Of a stretch of 64,000 bases of DNA, positions 55,540 through 64,000 are shown in pieces. Within the stretch, counting starts at the first letter, position 1. Each line of letters begins with the position of its first letter. Under the pieces are notes generated by a model. The model was not told the DNA's origin. It made no database searches and worked only from the letters and a program-made list of their open reading frames with translations. Made by a program: the position numbers and the translations under genes. The DNA lies in contig NZ_JAQVCN010000017.1 in NCBI RefSeq assembly GCF_028689785.1, forward strand, positions 1-64,000, given 5' to 3'. The DNA is from Zoogloea sp. (GTDB taxonomy: Bacteria > Pseudomonadota > Gammaproteobacteria > Burkholderiales > Rhodocyclaceae).

Positions 55540-55573
55540 CTTTCAGCCCGGCGCCCTCTCGGGCGCCACGATA

Positions 55574-57238
55574 TCAGTGAGCGCTGGCTTCAGCGGCACC
55601 AAAGCCGGTCTGGGCACGCACGTACTGATCGTCAAAGGCAGCACGCTCGGCCTGAGCCTCGGCGCTGTTGTCGAGCTTGGAGACGATGAAGGTCACCAGG
55701 AAGGCCAGCGGCATGGAGAACAAGGCCGGCTGATCGTAGGGGAACAGGGCCTGGGCGTTACCCAGCACCGTCACCCACACCGACTTGGAGAACACCACGA
55801 ACAGCACCGCGGCGATCAGGCCGACGTAGCCGCCCACCACGGCACCACGGGTGGTCAGCCCCTTCCAGTACATGGAGAGGATCAGCACCGGGAAATTGGC
55901 CGAGGCGGCGATACCAAAAGCCAGCGCCACCATGAAGGCCACGTTCATCTTCTCGAAGACGATGCCCAGCAGGATCGCCACCAAGCCGAGGCCGACCGAC
56001 GCAAAACGCGACACACGCAGCTCTTCGGTCTCGGTGGCCTTGCCCTTGCGGATCACGCGGGCGTAGATGTCATGGGAGATGGCAGCCGCGCCGGCCAGGG
56101 CCAGACCGGACACCACCGCCAGGATGGTGGCAAAGGCTACCGCAGACAGGAAGCCCAGCAGCAGATTGCCGCCCACGGCCTTGGCCAGGTGCATGGCGAT
56201 CATGTTGCCACCGCCGACGATCTTGCCGCCAATCTGGCCGCCTTCAAAGAACTCGGGGTTCTGGCCGACGATGATGATGGCCGCGAAACCCATCAGCAGG
56301 ATCACGTTGAAGAAGTAGGCCACGAAACCGGAGGCATAGAGCACCGACTTGCGGGCTTCCTTGGCGTTGGTCACGGTGAAGAAGCGCATCAGGATGTGCG
56401 GCAGACCGGCCGTACCGAACATCAGGCCCAAACCCAGGGACAGGGCGGTGATGGGGTCCGGCAGCAAAGTGCCCGGGAACAGCAGCTTCTCGCCAAGGGA
56501 GTGCAGCGACACGGCCTGGCTCATCATCTTCTCGAAGCTGAAGCCGAACTGCGACATGGCCAGAACCGCCACCAGGGTGCCGCCAGCCAGCAGCATGCAG
56601 GCCTTGATGATCTGCACCCAGGTGGTGGCAACCATGCCACCGAAGGTGACGTAGACCATCATCAGCGCACCGACCACAAACAAGGCGATGTTGTAGTCCA
56701 GACCAAACAGCAGCTTGATCAGCTGGCCGGCACCGACCATCTGGGCCACCAGGTAGAAACACACCACGGTGAGGGAGGACACCGCCGCCATCGTCCGCAC
56801 CTTGCTCTGATTGAGCCGGTAGGAGGTGATGTCGGCAAAGGTGAACTTGCCCAGGTTGCGCAGGCGCTCGGCCATCAGGAACAGGATGATGGGCCAGCCG
56901 GCGAAGAAGGCGATCATGTAGATGTAGCCATCGACGCCCTTGGTATACACCAGTGCGGTGAGGCCCAGCAGGGTGGCGGCGGACATGTAGTCGCCGGCAA
57001 TCGCCAGACCGTTCTGGAAGCCGGTGATGCCACCGCCGGCGGTGTAGAAGTCAGACGCCGACTTGGTCCGGCCGGCAGCCCAGTAGGTGATGCCCAGGGT
57101 CATGGACACGAAGAGCACGAACATCCCGATGGCGTGCAGATTGAGGGGCTGCTTCTCGGTGGCGGAGATCGCATCACCGGCGAAGGACAGGGCCGGCGCC
57201 AGCAGGGCCAGCAGGGCAACATTCAGACGGGCCAGCAT
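55574..57238 (-). CDS. actP: Cation/acetate symporter ActP
   Basis: ActP takes up acetate and related monocarboxylates with cations (sodium:solute symporter family). The 554-residue membrane protein has a signal-like start ([21 protein letters not shown]), about 13 helices, [20 protein letters not shown] and [21 protein letters not shown] as landmark segments. Its ATG overlaps the yjcH stop by one base. No acetyl-CoA synthetase gene is adjacent, although acs-yjcH-actP is the usual order in enterics. Acetate would feed acetyl-CoA metabolism and the polyhydroxyalkanoate pathway of phaC. Confidence 0.95.
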   Translation of the reverse strand: MLARLNVALLALLAPALSFAGDAISATEKQPLNLHAIGMFVLFVSMTLGITYWAAGRTKSASDFYTAGGGITGFQNGLAIAGDYMSAATLLGLTALVYTKGVDGYIYMIAFFAGWPIILFLMAERLRNLGKFTFADITSYRLNQSKVRTMAAVSSLTVVCFYLVAQMVGAGQLIKLLFGLDYNIALFVVGALMMVYVTFGGMVATTWVQIIKACMLLAGGTLVAVLAMSQFGFSFEKMMSQAVSLHSLGEKLLFPGTLLPDPITALSLGLGLMFGTAGLPHILMRFFTVTNAKEARKSVLYASGFVAYFFNVILLMGFAAIIIVGQNPEFFEGGQIGGKIVGGGNMIAMHLAKAVGGNLLLGFLSAVAFATILAVVSGLALAGAAAISHDIYARVIRKGKATETEELRVSRFASVGLGLVAILLGIVFEKMNVAFMVALAFGIAASANFPVLILSMYWKGLTTRGAVVGGYVGLIAAVLFVVFSKSVWVTVLGNAQALFPYDQPALFSMPLAFLVTFIVSKLDNSAEAQAERAAFDDQYVRAQTGFGAAEASAH

Positions 57239-57573
57239 TACTTCACCTCCTTGGATGCGTCGCGGATGATCTCGGTGGTGATGGCATCAAATTCGCCATT
57301 GGCGCGCTTGACGTACACGGCGGTGAGCACCCAGAAGAAGATGAACATGAACAGCTCGGCAGCGATGCCTACCGTCACGTAGGACCCTTCGGACAGACGC
57401 TGGCCGATGAGGTTGGGGTTGAAGGCCACCACCATGAAGAAACCGTAGAAGATCGTAAGAACGATCACCGACAGCAGGGTGGCAAAGCCCTGACGCTTCG
57501 ACACCAGTTCGGTGAAGCGCGGGTTCTTGCGAATGCGGGCGTAGACCGCATTCTGGCTTGCATTAGTCGACAT
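57238..57573 (-). CDS. yjcH: DUF485 membrane protein (YjcH-type)
   Basis: A 111-residue DUF485 protein with two membrane helices: [20 protein letters not shown] and [21 protein letters not shown]. Such proteins are always found in front of actP and may assist the symporter. The stop codon overlaps the actP start. The 235-base gap upstream (57574-57808) holds a promoter-like region with TATAGCATATATAAG but no further gene. Confidence 0.92.
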   Translation of the reverse strand: MSTNASQNAVYARIRKNPRFTELVSKRQGFATLLSVIVLTIFYGFFMVVAFNPNLIGQRLSEGSYVTVGIAAELFMFIFFWVLTAVYVKRANGEFDAITTEIIRDASKEVK

Positions 57574-57808
57574 CTTTTCCCTCCCAAGAGAAAGTCAGTG
57601 AATGTGGCGCGATCTGCCTGTTGGTGTTCTTGGAGCGGCGATCGGTAGAGCTTTTTTTATGTGGTGCTTCCGGTGGGCGAAGTCGCGCCATTAACGACGC
57701 CCGAGCGGATGATATAGCATATATAAGACTCCATACCACAACGTACGGAGGCTTTTTGCGGCGCAACATGCCCGCCCAGGCCACCCTCAATCCAGGACGC
57801 ACAACCCC

Positions 57809-58591
57809 ATGCCCGGAGAAATCCTCTTCCATCAGGACAACGGCATCGCCACCCTGAGCCTTTCCAACCCTGACAAACTCAACGCTGTCGATGCCGGCAT
57901 GTGGCGCAGCCTGCAGGCCCACATGACGGCCATCAACGCCGATCCGGGCCTGCGCTGCGTGGTACTTCGCGGCGCAGGCGACAAGGCCTTCGCTGCCGGC
58001 GGGGACATTGAGGAGTTCCTTACCGTACGGGCCACGGTGGACGACGCGCTGCACTACCACGAAGATCTCGTGGCGGCCGCACTGAACGCTGTGCGTGCCT
58101 GCCCGGTGCCCACGGTGGCCCTGATCCAGGGCGCCTGTGTGGGAGGTGGGCTGGAGATCGCCGGCTGCTGTGACCTGCGCATCGCCGGGGAGTCAAGCCG
58201 CTTCGGCGCCCCCATCAACAAGTTGGGCTTCTCGATGTACCCGGGGGAGATGGCTGGCCTGCTGGAGTTGGTGGGCCCGGCCGTCCTGCTCGAAATCCTG
58301 CTTGAGGGGCGCATCCTGTCGGCCCCCGAGGCCCTTGCCAAAGGCCTGCTGACCCGTGTGGTCGCCGATGATGCAGTGGAATCCGAAGCGGCCGCTGCCA
58401 CCGCCCGGATCATGAAGGGCGCCCCTCTGGTCGCACGCTGGCACAAACAGTGGGTGCACCGCCTGATGCAGGGCGGCCCCCTGAGCAAGGAGGAGAAGCG
58501 GGCCGCTTTCGACTTCCTCGCCACCGCCGACTACAAGGAAGGGCTCGACGCCTTCCTGGCCAAGCGCAGCCCCCGCTTCACCGGACACTAG
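57809..58591 (+). CDS. Enoyl-CoA hydratase/isomerase-family protein
   Basis: A 260-residue crotonase-fold protein. The oxyanion-hole segments FAAGGDIEEF and GACVGGGLEIAGCCDLRIA are present. Of the two catalytic glutamates of classic hydratases, the one in GGGLE is there (Glu116), but the second is replaced: the usual GQPE block reads FGAPINKLG, with Ile136 in its place. It is therefore probably not a standard hydratase; an isomerase, hydrolase or decarboxylase activity is possible. It diverges from yjcH-actP. No beta-oxidation genes are adjacent. Confidence 0.85.
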   Translation: MPGEILFHQDNGIATLSLSNPDKLNAVDAGMWRSLQAHMTAINADPGLRCVVLRGAGDKAFAAGGDIEEFLTVRATVDDALHYHEDLVAAALNAVRACPVPTVALIQGACVGGGLEIAGCCDLRIAGESSRFGAPINKLGFSMYPGEMAGLLELVGPAVLLEILLEGRILSAPEALAKGLLTRVVADDAVESEAAAATARIMKGAPLVARWHKQWVHRLMQGGPLSKEEKRAAFDFLATADYKEGLDAFLAKRSPRFTGH

Positions 58592-58779
58592 CCGGCCTTC
58601 CCCCACCCGGGCTAGCACATTCAGATTACGCAAGTCACCCGCGGGGCGTAACTCGGGCAAAATACGGGTCTCGCATGCGCAGAAAATGACAATCAAATAA
58701 AACTGGCTTCTGCGCAATTCCGCAGCACCACCGGCCGTGCGTCCCCAACCAATCGGCCGGTCCCTTCAGAAGGACCGCA

Positions 58780-59244
58780 ATGACATATCTCACTTGGTCA
58801 TCCGACCTGGATACCGGCATTGTCGAGATCGACAATCAGCACAAGCAGATCATGGACTTCATCAACCGCCTCCATGACGCCCGCCAGAACGCAGACAGGG
58901 CCAACATCATCGCGGTGGTGGACGATCTGGTGGAATACACCCTGTCCCACTTCGCCTTCGAGGAATGCCTGATCGAGGACGCCGGCTACGAGTTCGTGCG
59001 CGGCCACAAAAAAGTGCACGAACTCTTCGTGCGGCGGGTGAATGGCTTCGTTGAGCGCCTGGGCAAGGGTGAGGACATCAGCCACGAACTGCACAGCCTG
59101 CTGCACCGCTGGCTGTTCAGCCACATCCGCCACGACGACGCGGCCTATGTGGCGGCGGTCCGCCCCAAGATAAAAGCGCTCACAGAGACGCAGGCCCCTA
59201 GCGGCTGGCTGTCTCGCTCCCTGAAGCGCTTCTTCGGCGGCTGA
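58780..59244 (+). CDS. Bacteriohemerythrin
   Basis: A 154-residue di-iron oxygen-binding protein. All seven iron ligands are visible: His21, His57, Glu61, His76, His80, His115 and Asp120 (in NQHKQIM, SHFAFEECL, GHKKVHELF and FSHIRHDD). Beyond the four-helix bundle it has a basic C-terminal extension (SGWLSRSLKRFFGG) that is not needed for oxygen binding. Such proteins serve oxygen storage or sensing in microaerobic bacteria. A GAAGGACC site precedes ATG 58780. The 188-base gap before it has an ACCGGCC/GGCCGGT inverted repeat at 58730-58736 and 58755-58761. Confidence 0.95.
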   Translation: MTYLTWSSDLDTGIVEIDNQHKQIMDFINRLHDARQNADRANIIAVVDDLVEYTLSHFAFEECLIEDAGYEFVRGHKKVHELFVRRVNGFVERLGKGEDISHELHSLLHRWLFSHIRHDDAAYVAAVRPKIKALTETQAPSGWLSRSLKRFFGG

Positions 59245-59262
59245 GGGAAGGGCAGCCGGCCT

Positions 59263-60072
59263 TCAGCTGCCCAGCACGGTGTGCAGCATCTTCAAGGACA
59301 GCAGCACCAGCACGGCGGCGAAAACCTTCTTCAGCACCGCCACCGGCAGGCGATGAGCCAGCCGGGCGCCCACCGGCGCCAGGAAGACGGACACCGCGCT
59401 CACCAACACCAGGGCCGGCAGATTGACGAAGCCCACCGTGAATTCGGGCAAGCCGGCCGCCCCCCAGCCATTGATCAGGTAGCCCACCGCGCCGGCCAGG
59501 GCGATGGGCAGGCCGATGGCCGCTGAGGTACCAATGGCGTTCTGCATCTTCACGTTGCACCAGGTCATGAAGGGTACCGACAGGGAGCCGCCACCGATCG
59601 CCACCAGCGCCGAGATCACCCCGATCACTCCACCCACGCCAGCCAGGCCGGCACGCCCCGGCAGCTCCCTGGAGGGCTTGGGCTTGACGTTGAGGATCAT
59701 CTGCAGCGCCACGTAGGCCATGAAGCATGCAAAGAAGATGGCCAGCGGTGCAGTGGCCACCCGGGACGCAATGAAGGTGCCACCGAAAGTACCAAGCAGC
59801 ACCCCCGGAGTGATGCCCTTGACGATGTCCCAACGCACTGCACCGTGTTTGTGGTGGGCACGAAGGCTAGAGATGGAGGTGATAACGATAGCCGCCATGG
59901 AAGTACCCAGGGCCACATGCACCAAGTGTTCCCGGGGAAAACCCTGGGCCGCAAACAGGGTGGTGAGCATGGGCACCATGATGCCGCCGCCGCCCACACC
60001 CAGCAGCCCCGCAAAAAAGCCCACGAAGGCCCCCAGGGCCAGGTAGGCCACCAACCATTCAATACCCATCAT
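59263..60072 (-). CDS. TauE/SafE-family sulfite exporter-like membrane protein
   Basis: A 269-residue membrane protein with about eight helices and the family segments GFFAGLLGVGGGGIMVPML near the start and IGVISALVAIGGGSLSVPFM in the second half, which form the pseudo-repeat of TauE/SafE permeases. Members export sulfite, sulfoacetate or other organic anions; the substrate here is unknown. It converges with the bacteriohemerythrin gene and starts four bases after the EVE gene, so the two are co-transcribed. Confidence 0.9.
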   Translation of the reverse strand: MMGIEWLVAYLALGAFVGFFAGLLGVGGGGIMVPMLTTLFAAQGFPREHLVHVALGTSMAAIVITSISSLRAHHKHGAVRWDIVKGITPGVLLGTFGGTFIASRVATAPLAIFFACFMAYVALQMILNVKPKPSRELPGRAGLAGVGGVIGVISALVAIGGGSLSVPFMTWCNVKMQNAIGTSAAIGLPIALAGAVGYLINGWGAAGLPEFTVGFVNLPALVLVSAVSVFLAPVGARLAHRLPVAVLKKVFAAVLVLLSLKMLHTVLGS

Positions 60073-60076
60073 CTTC

Positions 60077-60556
<480 letters not shown>

Positions 60557-60708
60557 CGCCCTCTCCGTTCGGAAACAGGATTAAAGCGGCCCTGCAGCCC
60601 ATCCTCACATCCGGATTGAGCCGAAGGGCCGTTGAGGGCAAGATTCTGGCACACAAAGGCGCGCTCCCCCGGCGCCCCTGCCCCGCCCCCCCCGGAAAGC
60701 CCAAGCGC

Positions 60709-62397
60709 ATGTCCAACACCCTCCGCCCGATCCGTCAGCGCCCCTCTTTCTGGAAGTTGCTGCCGCGTGCCCTCGCCTGTGCCTGCACTGCAGTGGCCCT
60801 GGCCTTCTTCGCGAGCGTGACGGCGGCAGACGACGGCCCCGCTCCGCACCCCCGGAGCGCCACAACGGTGGCGGATCAAGGCGAAGCCGACCTGACCCTG
60901 ATGAACCGCCACGTGGTGCGCTTCCGCAGCAGCCTGCTCGGATCACCCGCGGCCCAGCGCGCCGAGCGAAGCAAACACAACCTTGAGCTTATCCTGGCCC
61001 GGAACGAGGACGACACGGTCAAGGTCCAGCCCAACCCGATGGGCAACATCATCCTCGTCGGCGGCCAACTGGCCTTCATCCTCACTCCCGACGACGTGGA
61101 CAAACTCAGCGGCGAAACCCTCGAGACCCTAACCCAGACAACCCAACAGAATCTGCACCGGGTAATCGCCGAAACCCGTGAGAGTCGTGACAGCGAAGCA
61201 ATGGTTCGGGGCGCCGCTGCGGCTGCCGGCGCCACCGTGGTAGCCCTTGCCCTCGCCCTGGCCCTGACGCGCCTGCACCGGGGTCTCGGCACACGCCTGG
61301 TCAGCACCATCAACCGCAAAGCCAAGGGGCTCCGGCTTGGCGGTACCGAACTGATCCGCCGCGACCGTATTCTCGCTGCCGTGGGCTGGCTGATGAGCGC
61401 CAGCTACTGGCTGCTGGTCCTGCTGCTGGGCTACGCATGGCTGGGCTTCGTGCTGGCGCGCTTTCCCTTCACCCGGGCCTGGGGCGAGCAGCTCAACGGC
61501 TACCTGGTGGGCATCGTGCTGGACATGGGCAAGGGCGTCATCACCACCCTGCCCAACCTGCTCATCGCCGGCATCATGTTCCTCCTCGCCCGAGGCGTCG
61601 TCGGGCTGCTCAAGCCCCTGTTCGACCATGTGTCGTCCGGCAAACCGGGGATTGGCTGGCTCGACCGGGACACCGTGGAGCCGACCCGCAAGATCACCAA
61701 CATCCTGATCTGGATCTTCGCCCTGGTGATGGCCTACCCCTATCTCCCCGGCGCCCACACCGAGGCCTTCAAGGGCATGTCGGTACTGATCGGCCTGATG
61801 GTGTCCCTGGGAGCGTCGAGCATTGTCGGCCAGGGCGCCAGCGGCCTGATCCTGATGTATTCCCGCACCCTGCGCACCGGCGAGTACGTGCGCATCGCCG
61901 AGCACGAAGGCACCATCGTCGCCGTCAGCCTGTTCACCACCCGTCTGCGCACCGGGCGCGGCGCCGAGATCACCCTGCCCAACGCCATGATCGTCGGCAA
62001 CGCCACGCGCAACTATTCCCGTACCGCCAACGGCGAGGGCTTTATGGTGGATACCACCGTCACCATCGGCTACGACACTCCCTGGCGCCAGGTGGAGGCC
62101 ATGCTGATCGATGCCGCCACCCGAACCCCGGGCATCCTCGCCAGCCCCACCCCACGCGTCTATCAGACAGCCCTGTCCGACTACTACCCGGAGTACTGCC
62201 TGGTGGCCCAGGCCCTGCCCGCCGGCCCTCTGCCCCGGGCCGAAGTCATCAGCCGCCTGCACGCCAACATCCAGGACGTTTTCAACGAACACGGTGTACA
62301 GATCATGTCGCCCCACTACATGGCCGACCCGGCCACCGACAAGGTCGTGCCCCGGGAGCGCTGGTTCACCCCGCCGGCCCGGCCGGCGAGCGAGTGA
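60709..62397 (+). CDS. Large MscS-family mechanosensitive channel
   Basis: A 562-residue membrane protein with a hydrophobic N-terminal signal region (ALACACTAVALAFFASVTAADD), a periplasmic domain, then several membrane helices and the MscS pore helix (VSLGASSIVGQGASGLILMYSRTLRTGEYVRI in pieces) with the beta domain and C-terminal alpha/beta part (DTPWRQVEAMLIDA). ATG 60709 is chosen because upstream codons are not conserved. Such large channels respond to osmotic downshock; the periplasmic part may sense cell-wall state. It is the second MscS protein of the window. Confidence 0.88.
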   Translation: MSNTLRPIRQRPSFWKLLPRALACACTAVALAFFASVTAADDGPAPHPRSATTVADQGEADLTLMNRHVVRFRSSLLGSPAAQRAERSKHNLELILARNEDDTVKVQPNPMGNIILVGGQLAFILTPDDVDKLSGETLETLTQTTQQNLHRVIAETRESRDSEAMVRGAAAAAGATVVALALALALTRLHRGLGTRLVSTINRKAKGLRLGGTELIRRDRILAAVGWLMSASYWLLVLLLGYAWLGFVLARFPFTRAWGEQLNGYLVGIVLDMGKGVITTLPNLLIAGIMFLLARGVVGLLKPLFDHVSSGKPGIGWLDRDTVEPTRKITNILIWIFALVMAYPYLPGAHTEAFKGMSVLIGLMVSLGASSIVGQGASGLILMYSRTLRTGEYVRIAEHEGTIVAVSLFTTRLRTGRGAEITLPNAMIVGNATRNYSRTANGEGFMVDTTVTIGYDTPWRQVEAMLIDAATRTPGILASPTPRVYQTALSDYYPEYCLVAQALPAGPLPRAEVISRLHANIQDVFNEHGVQIMSPHYMADPATDKVVPRERWFTPPARPASE

Positions 62398-62451
62398 CGT
62401 GGGGTATCATCCCCGCCTGTCCCGCCACCCTGCCTCCAGGAGCCCCTCACC

Positions 62452-62688
62452 ATGAGCACTCCCACCCCCGAGCGTCGCAAGAACCTCAGCCTGCGTGAGT
62501 TGGTGGACAAGGCCTACGCCATCATCGAGCCCTTTTTCGACCCGGCCAACGCCTGGAACGGCCAATCCCTGGAGCACCTGGCCTACCGCGTGCTCCGCGA
62601 GAACCTGCCCGACCTTCCCCCTCAGGACGTGCAGGTGATCGTCTCCGCCGCCACCCGCATCTACCGCAGCAAGCACTCGCCCCAGTAA
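62452..62688 (+). CDS. Small helical protein of unknown function
   Basis: A 78-residue protein, MSTPTPERRKNLSLRELVDKA at the start and LPPQDVQVIVSAATRIYRSK at the end, predicted all-helical and without signal peptide or cysteines. I do not recognise the family. It is encoded 55 bases after the MscS channel gene and eight bases before the EamA transporter gene, so it is probably co-transcribed with one of them. A clear CAGGAG-type ribosome binding site precedes the ATG. Confidence 0.7.
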   Translation: MSTPTPERRKNLSLRELVDKAYAIIEPFFDPANAWNGQSLEHLAYRVLRENLPDLPPQDVQVIVSAATRIYRSKHSPQ

Positions 62689-62695
62689 TCATCCG

Positions 62696-63553
62696 GTGAC
62701 CCGTTTCTACCCCTTTCTCTTCGTGCTCCTGTGGAGCACGGGCTTCATCGGCGCCAAGTATGGCCTGCCTTTCGCCGAACCCCTGAGCTTCCTGTCCACC
62801 CGCTACGTGCTGGTAATCGGAGTGATGGGCCTGCTGGCGCTGGCCACCCGCGCGCCCTGGCCGGCCACCCCGCGCCAGTGGCTGCACATCGGCGTCACCG
62901 GCATCCTGGTCCATGCCATCTACCTGGGCGGGGTGTTCACCGCCATCCGCCACGGTCTGCCGGCCGGCATCACCGCACTGGTGGTGGGGCTGCAACCCCT
63001 GCTCACCGCCCTGGGCGCCGGCGCCCTGCTGGGCGAGCGCGTGCAGCCCCGCCAGTGGGCCGGGCTGGTACTCGGCTTTGGCGGCGTCGGCCTGGTGGTC
63101 TCCCACAAGGTGGCGGCAGCCGCCAGCACTCCGGCCCTGGCCGCCATGCTGACCCCGGCCGTGGTGGCCCTGCTCGGCATCACCGTCGGCACCTTGTACC
63201 AAAAGCGTTTCTGCCCCGCCTTCGACCTGCGCACCGGCTCCGTGGTGCAGTTCATCCCCACGCTCATCCTCACCCTGCTGGTGGCCAGCCAGACCGAGAC
63301 CATGGCCATCGAATGGACCGGGCAGTTCGTCTTCGCCCTGCTGTGGCTGGTACTGGTGCTGTCGGTGGGCGCCATCAGCCTGCTCAATCTGCTGATCCGC
63401 AACGGCAGCGCGGTGAACGTGGCCAGCCTGTTCTACCTGACCCCGCCCACCACGGCCCTCATTGCCTGGGCCGCCTTCGGCGAAACCCTCACCGGCCCAG
63501 CCCTTGCGGGCATGGGGCTGACCGTGTTCGGCGTATGGCTGGCACGCAAATGA
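62696..63553 (+). CDS. EamA/DMT-superfamily transporter
   Basis: A 285-residue membrane protein with ten hydrophobic helices in two EamA repeats ([36 protein letters not shown] at the end), a metabolite exporter or importer of the drug/metabolite transporter superfamily; substrate unknown. It begins at GTG 62696, eight bases after the small helical gene. Its TGA overlaps the ruvC ATG (ATGA, 63550-63553). Confidence 0.9.
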   Translation: MTRFYPFLFVLLWSTGFIGAKYGLPFAEPLSFLSTRYVLVIGVMGLLALATRAPWPATPRQWLHIGVTGILVHAIYLGGVFTAIRHGLPAGITALVVGLQPLLTALGAGALLGERVQPRQWAGLVLGFGGVGLVVSHKVAAAASTPALAAMLTPAVVALLGITVGTLYQKRFCPAFDLRTGSVVQFIPTLILTLLVASQTETMAIEWTGQFVFALLWLVLVLSVGAISLLNLLIRNGSAVNVASLFYLTPPTTALIAWAAFGETLTGPALAGMGLTVFGVWLARK

Positions 63554-64000
63554 GGGTCCATGGCCCGTCCGCCTCGGCCAACATCGCCACCCGCATCCTG
63601 GGCATCGACCCGGGCCTGCGCAGCACCGGCTTCGGCCTTATCGACACCCTGGGCAGCCAGTTACGCTACGTGGCCAGCGGCTGCATCAAAACCGGCGAGG
63701 GCAGCCTGCCCGAGCGGCTGAAGATCATCCTCGACGGAATCCGTGAAGTGATCTCCACCTACAAGCCCGACCAGGCTGCGGTGGAGATCGTCTTCGTTAA
63801 CGTCAATCCTCAATCCACCCTGCTACTCGGCCAGGCCCGGGGCGCGGCCATCTGCGGTGCCGTGTCCTGCGACCTGCCGGTGGCCGAATACACCGCCCTG
63901 CAAGTCAAGCAGGCCGTTGTCGGCCACGGCAAGGCTGCCAAGGAGCAGGTCAGCCACATGGTGCAGCGCCTGCTGTCCCTCGAAGGTGCGCCATCGTCCG
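63550..64000 (+). CDS. ruvC: Crossover junction endodeoxyribonuclease RuvC (3' end outside the window)
   Basis: RuvC cuts Holliday junctions during recombination and repair. The visible 150 residues include [18 protein letters not shown] with the first catalytic Asp, [35 protein letters not shown] with the catalytic Glu, and [23 protein letters not shown]. The gene starts at ATG 63550, overlapping the EamA gene's stop, and gives about 13 residues before the conserved start. The right edge of the window cuts it; ruvA and ruvB would be expected next. Confidence 0.95.
   Translation, partial: MRVHGPSASANIATRILGIDPGLRSTGFGLIDTLGSQLRYVASGCIKTGEGSLPERLKIILDGIREVISTYKPDQAAVEIVFVNVNPQSTLLLGQARGAAICGAVSCDLPVAEYTALQVKQAVVGHGKAAKEQVSHMVQRLLSLEGAPSS

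Overview
The window is high-GC, gene-dense DNA from the chromosome of a betaproteobacterium, most likely a Rhodocyclales relative (Azoarcus, Thauera, Zoogloea or Azospira type). This rests on gene content and order: metX-metW behind a SAM-II-like riboswitch, gshA of the ~430-residue type with gshB, an EIIA/HPr/EI phosphorelay, class I phaC, a methylmalonyl-CoA pathway operon, LiuR-like control and ruvC of the form usual in betaproteobacteria. The species is an inference. There are no rRNA genes, no CRISPR array, no IS element and no tRNA that I can recognise. No gene-free gap exceeds about 250 bases.

Layout. 1-2300 is an accessory segment: the tail of a DUF3987 replication-type protein, a DUF4258/DUF2283 toxin-antitoxin-like pair, an orphan TumA-like antitoxin, and a serine resolvase preceded by an array of TTTTGAGCCA repeats. 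2369-4990 is rph-rdgB-hemW. 4995-7328 holds a divergent CelD/GNAT-like acyltransferase and a solitary adenine DNA methyltransferase. 7465-13332 runs gshA-gshB-apbE-EIIA-ptsH-ptsI on one strand. 13352-15242 is the riboswitch-controlled metX-metW unit, followed by a DyP peroxidase and an RNase H-like protein. 16746-26961 is almost all minus strand: rapZ with two small partners, an MBL hydrolase with two DUF1289 proteins, formaldehyde detoxification (adhC-fghA), a LOG protein, two paralogous DsbA-fold isomerases, a GNAT-carbonic anhydrase fusion, a thioesterase and a LiuR-like MerR regulator. 27079-34266 carries an MBL hydrolase, phaC, a PIN protein, MscS, a cytosolic BtuF-like protein, alanine dehydrogenase and an SDR. 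34266-37399 is dsbA-SPOR-argS. 37568-47428 includes ubiB, an arginase/ornithine aminotransferase fusion with an HNH protein, a lipoprotein pair, an Hsp70-like protein, a diguanylate cyclase and a periplasmic binding protein. 47677-55467 is pccA-pccB-meaB-mcm with a divergent GntR regulator. The rest holds actP-yjcH, an enoyl-CoA hydratase-like protein, bacteriohemerythrin, TauE, EVE, a large MscS channel, an EamA transporter and the start of ruvC.

The metabolic picture is a heterotroph that stores polyhydroxyalkanoate, imports acetate (ActP), channels propionyl-CoA to succinyl-CoA through methylmalonyl-CoA, uses a regulatory rather than sugar-transporting PTS, and makes glutathione that feeds formaldehyde detoxification and probably the glutathione-type isomerases. 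The most unusual items are the two domain fusions, the CTG-initiated apbE, the attenuator-type SAM-II region before metX, the resolvase repeat array, and an SDR gene without a normal start codon. I did not find a clearly new multi-gene system. The nearest candidates are the arginase-OAT fusion with its coupled HNH gene and the FlgO-type lipoprotein pair.
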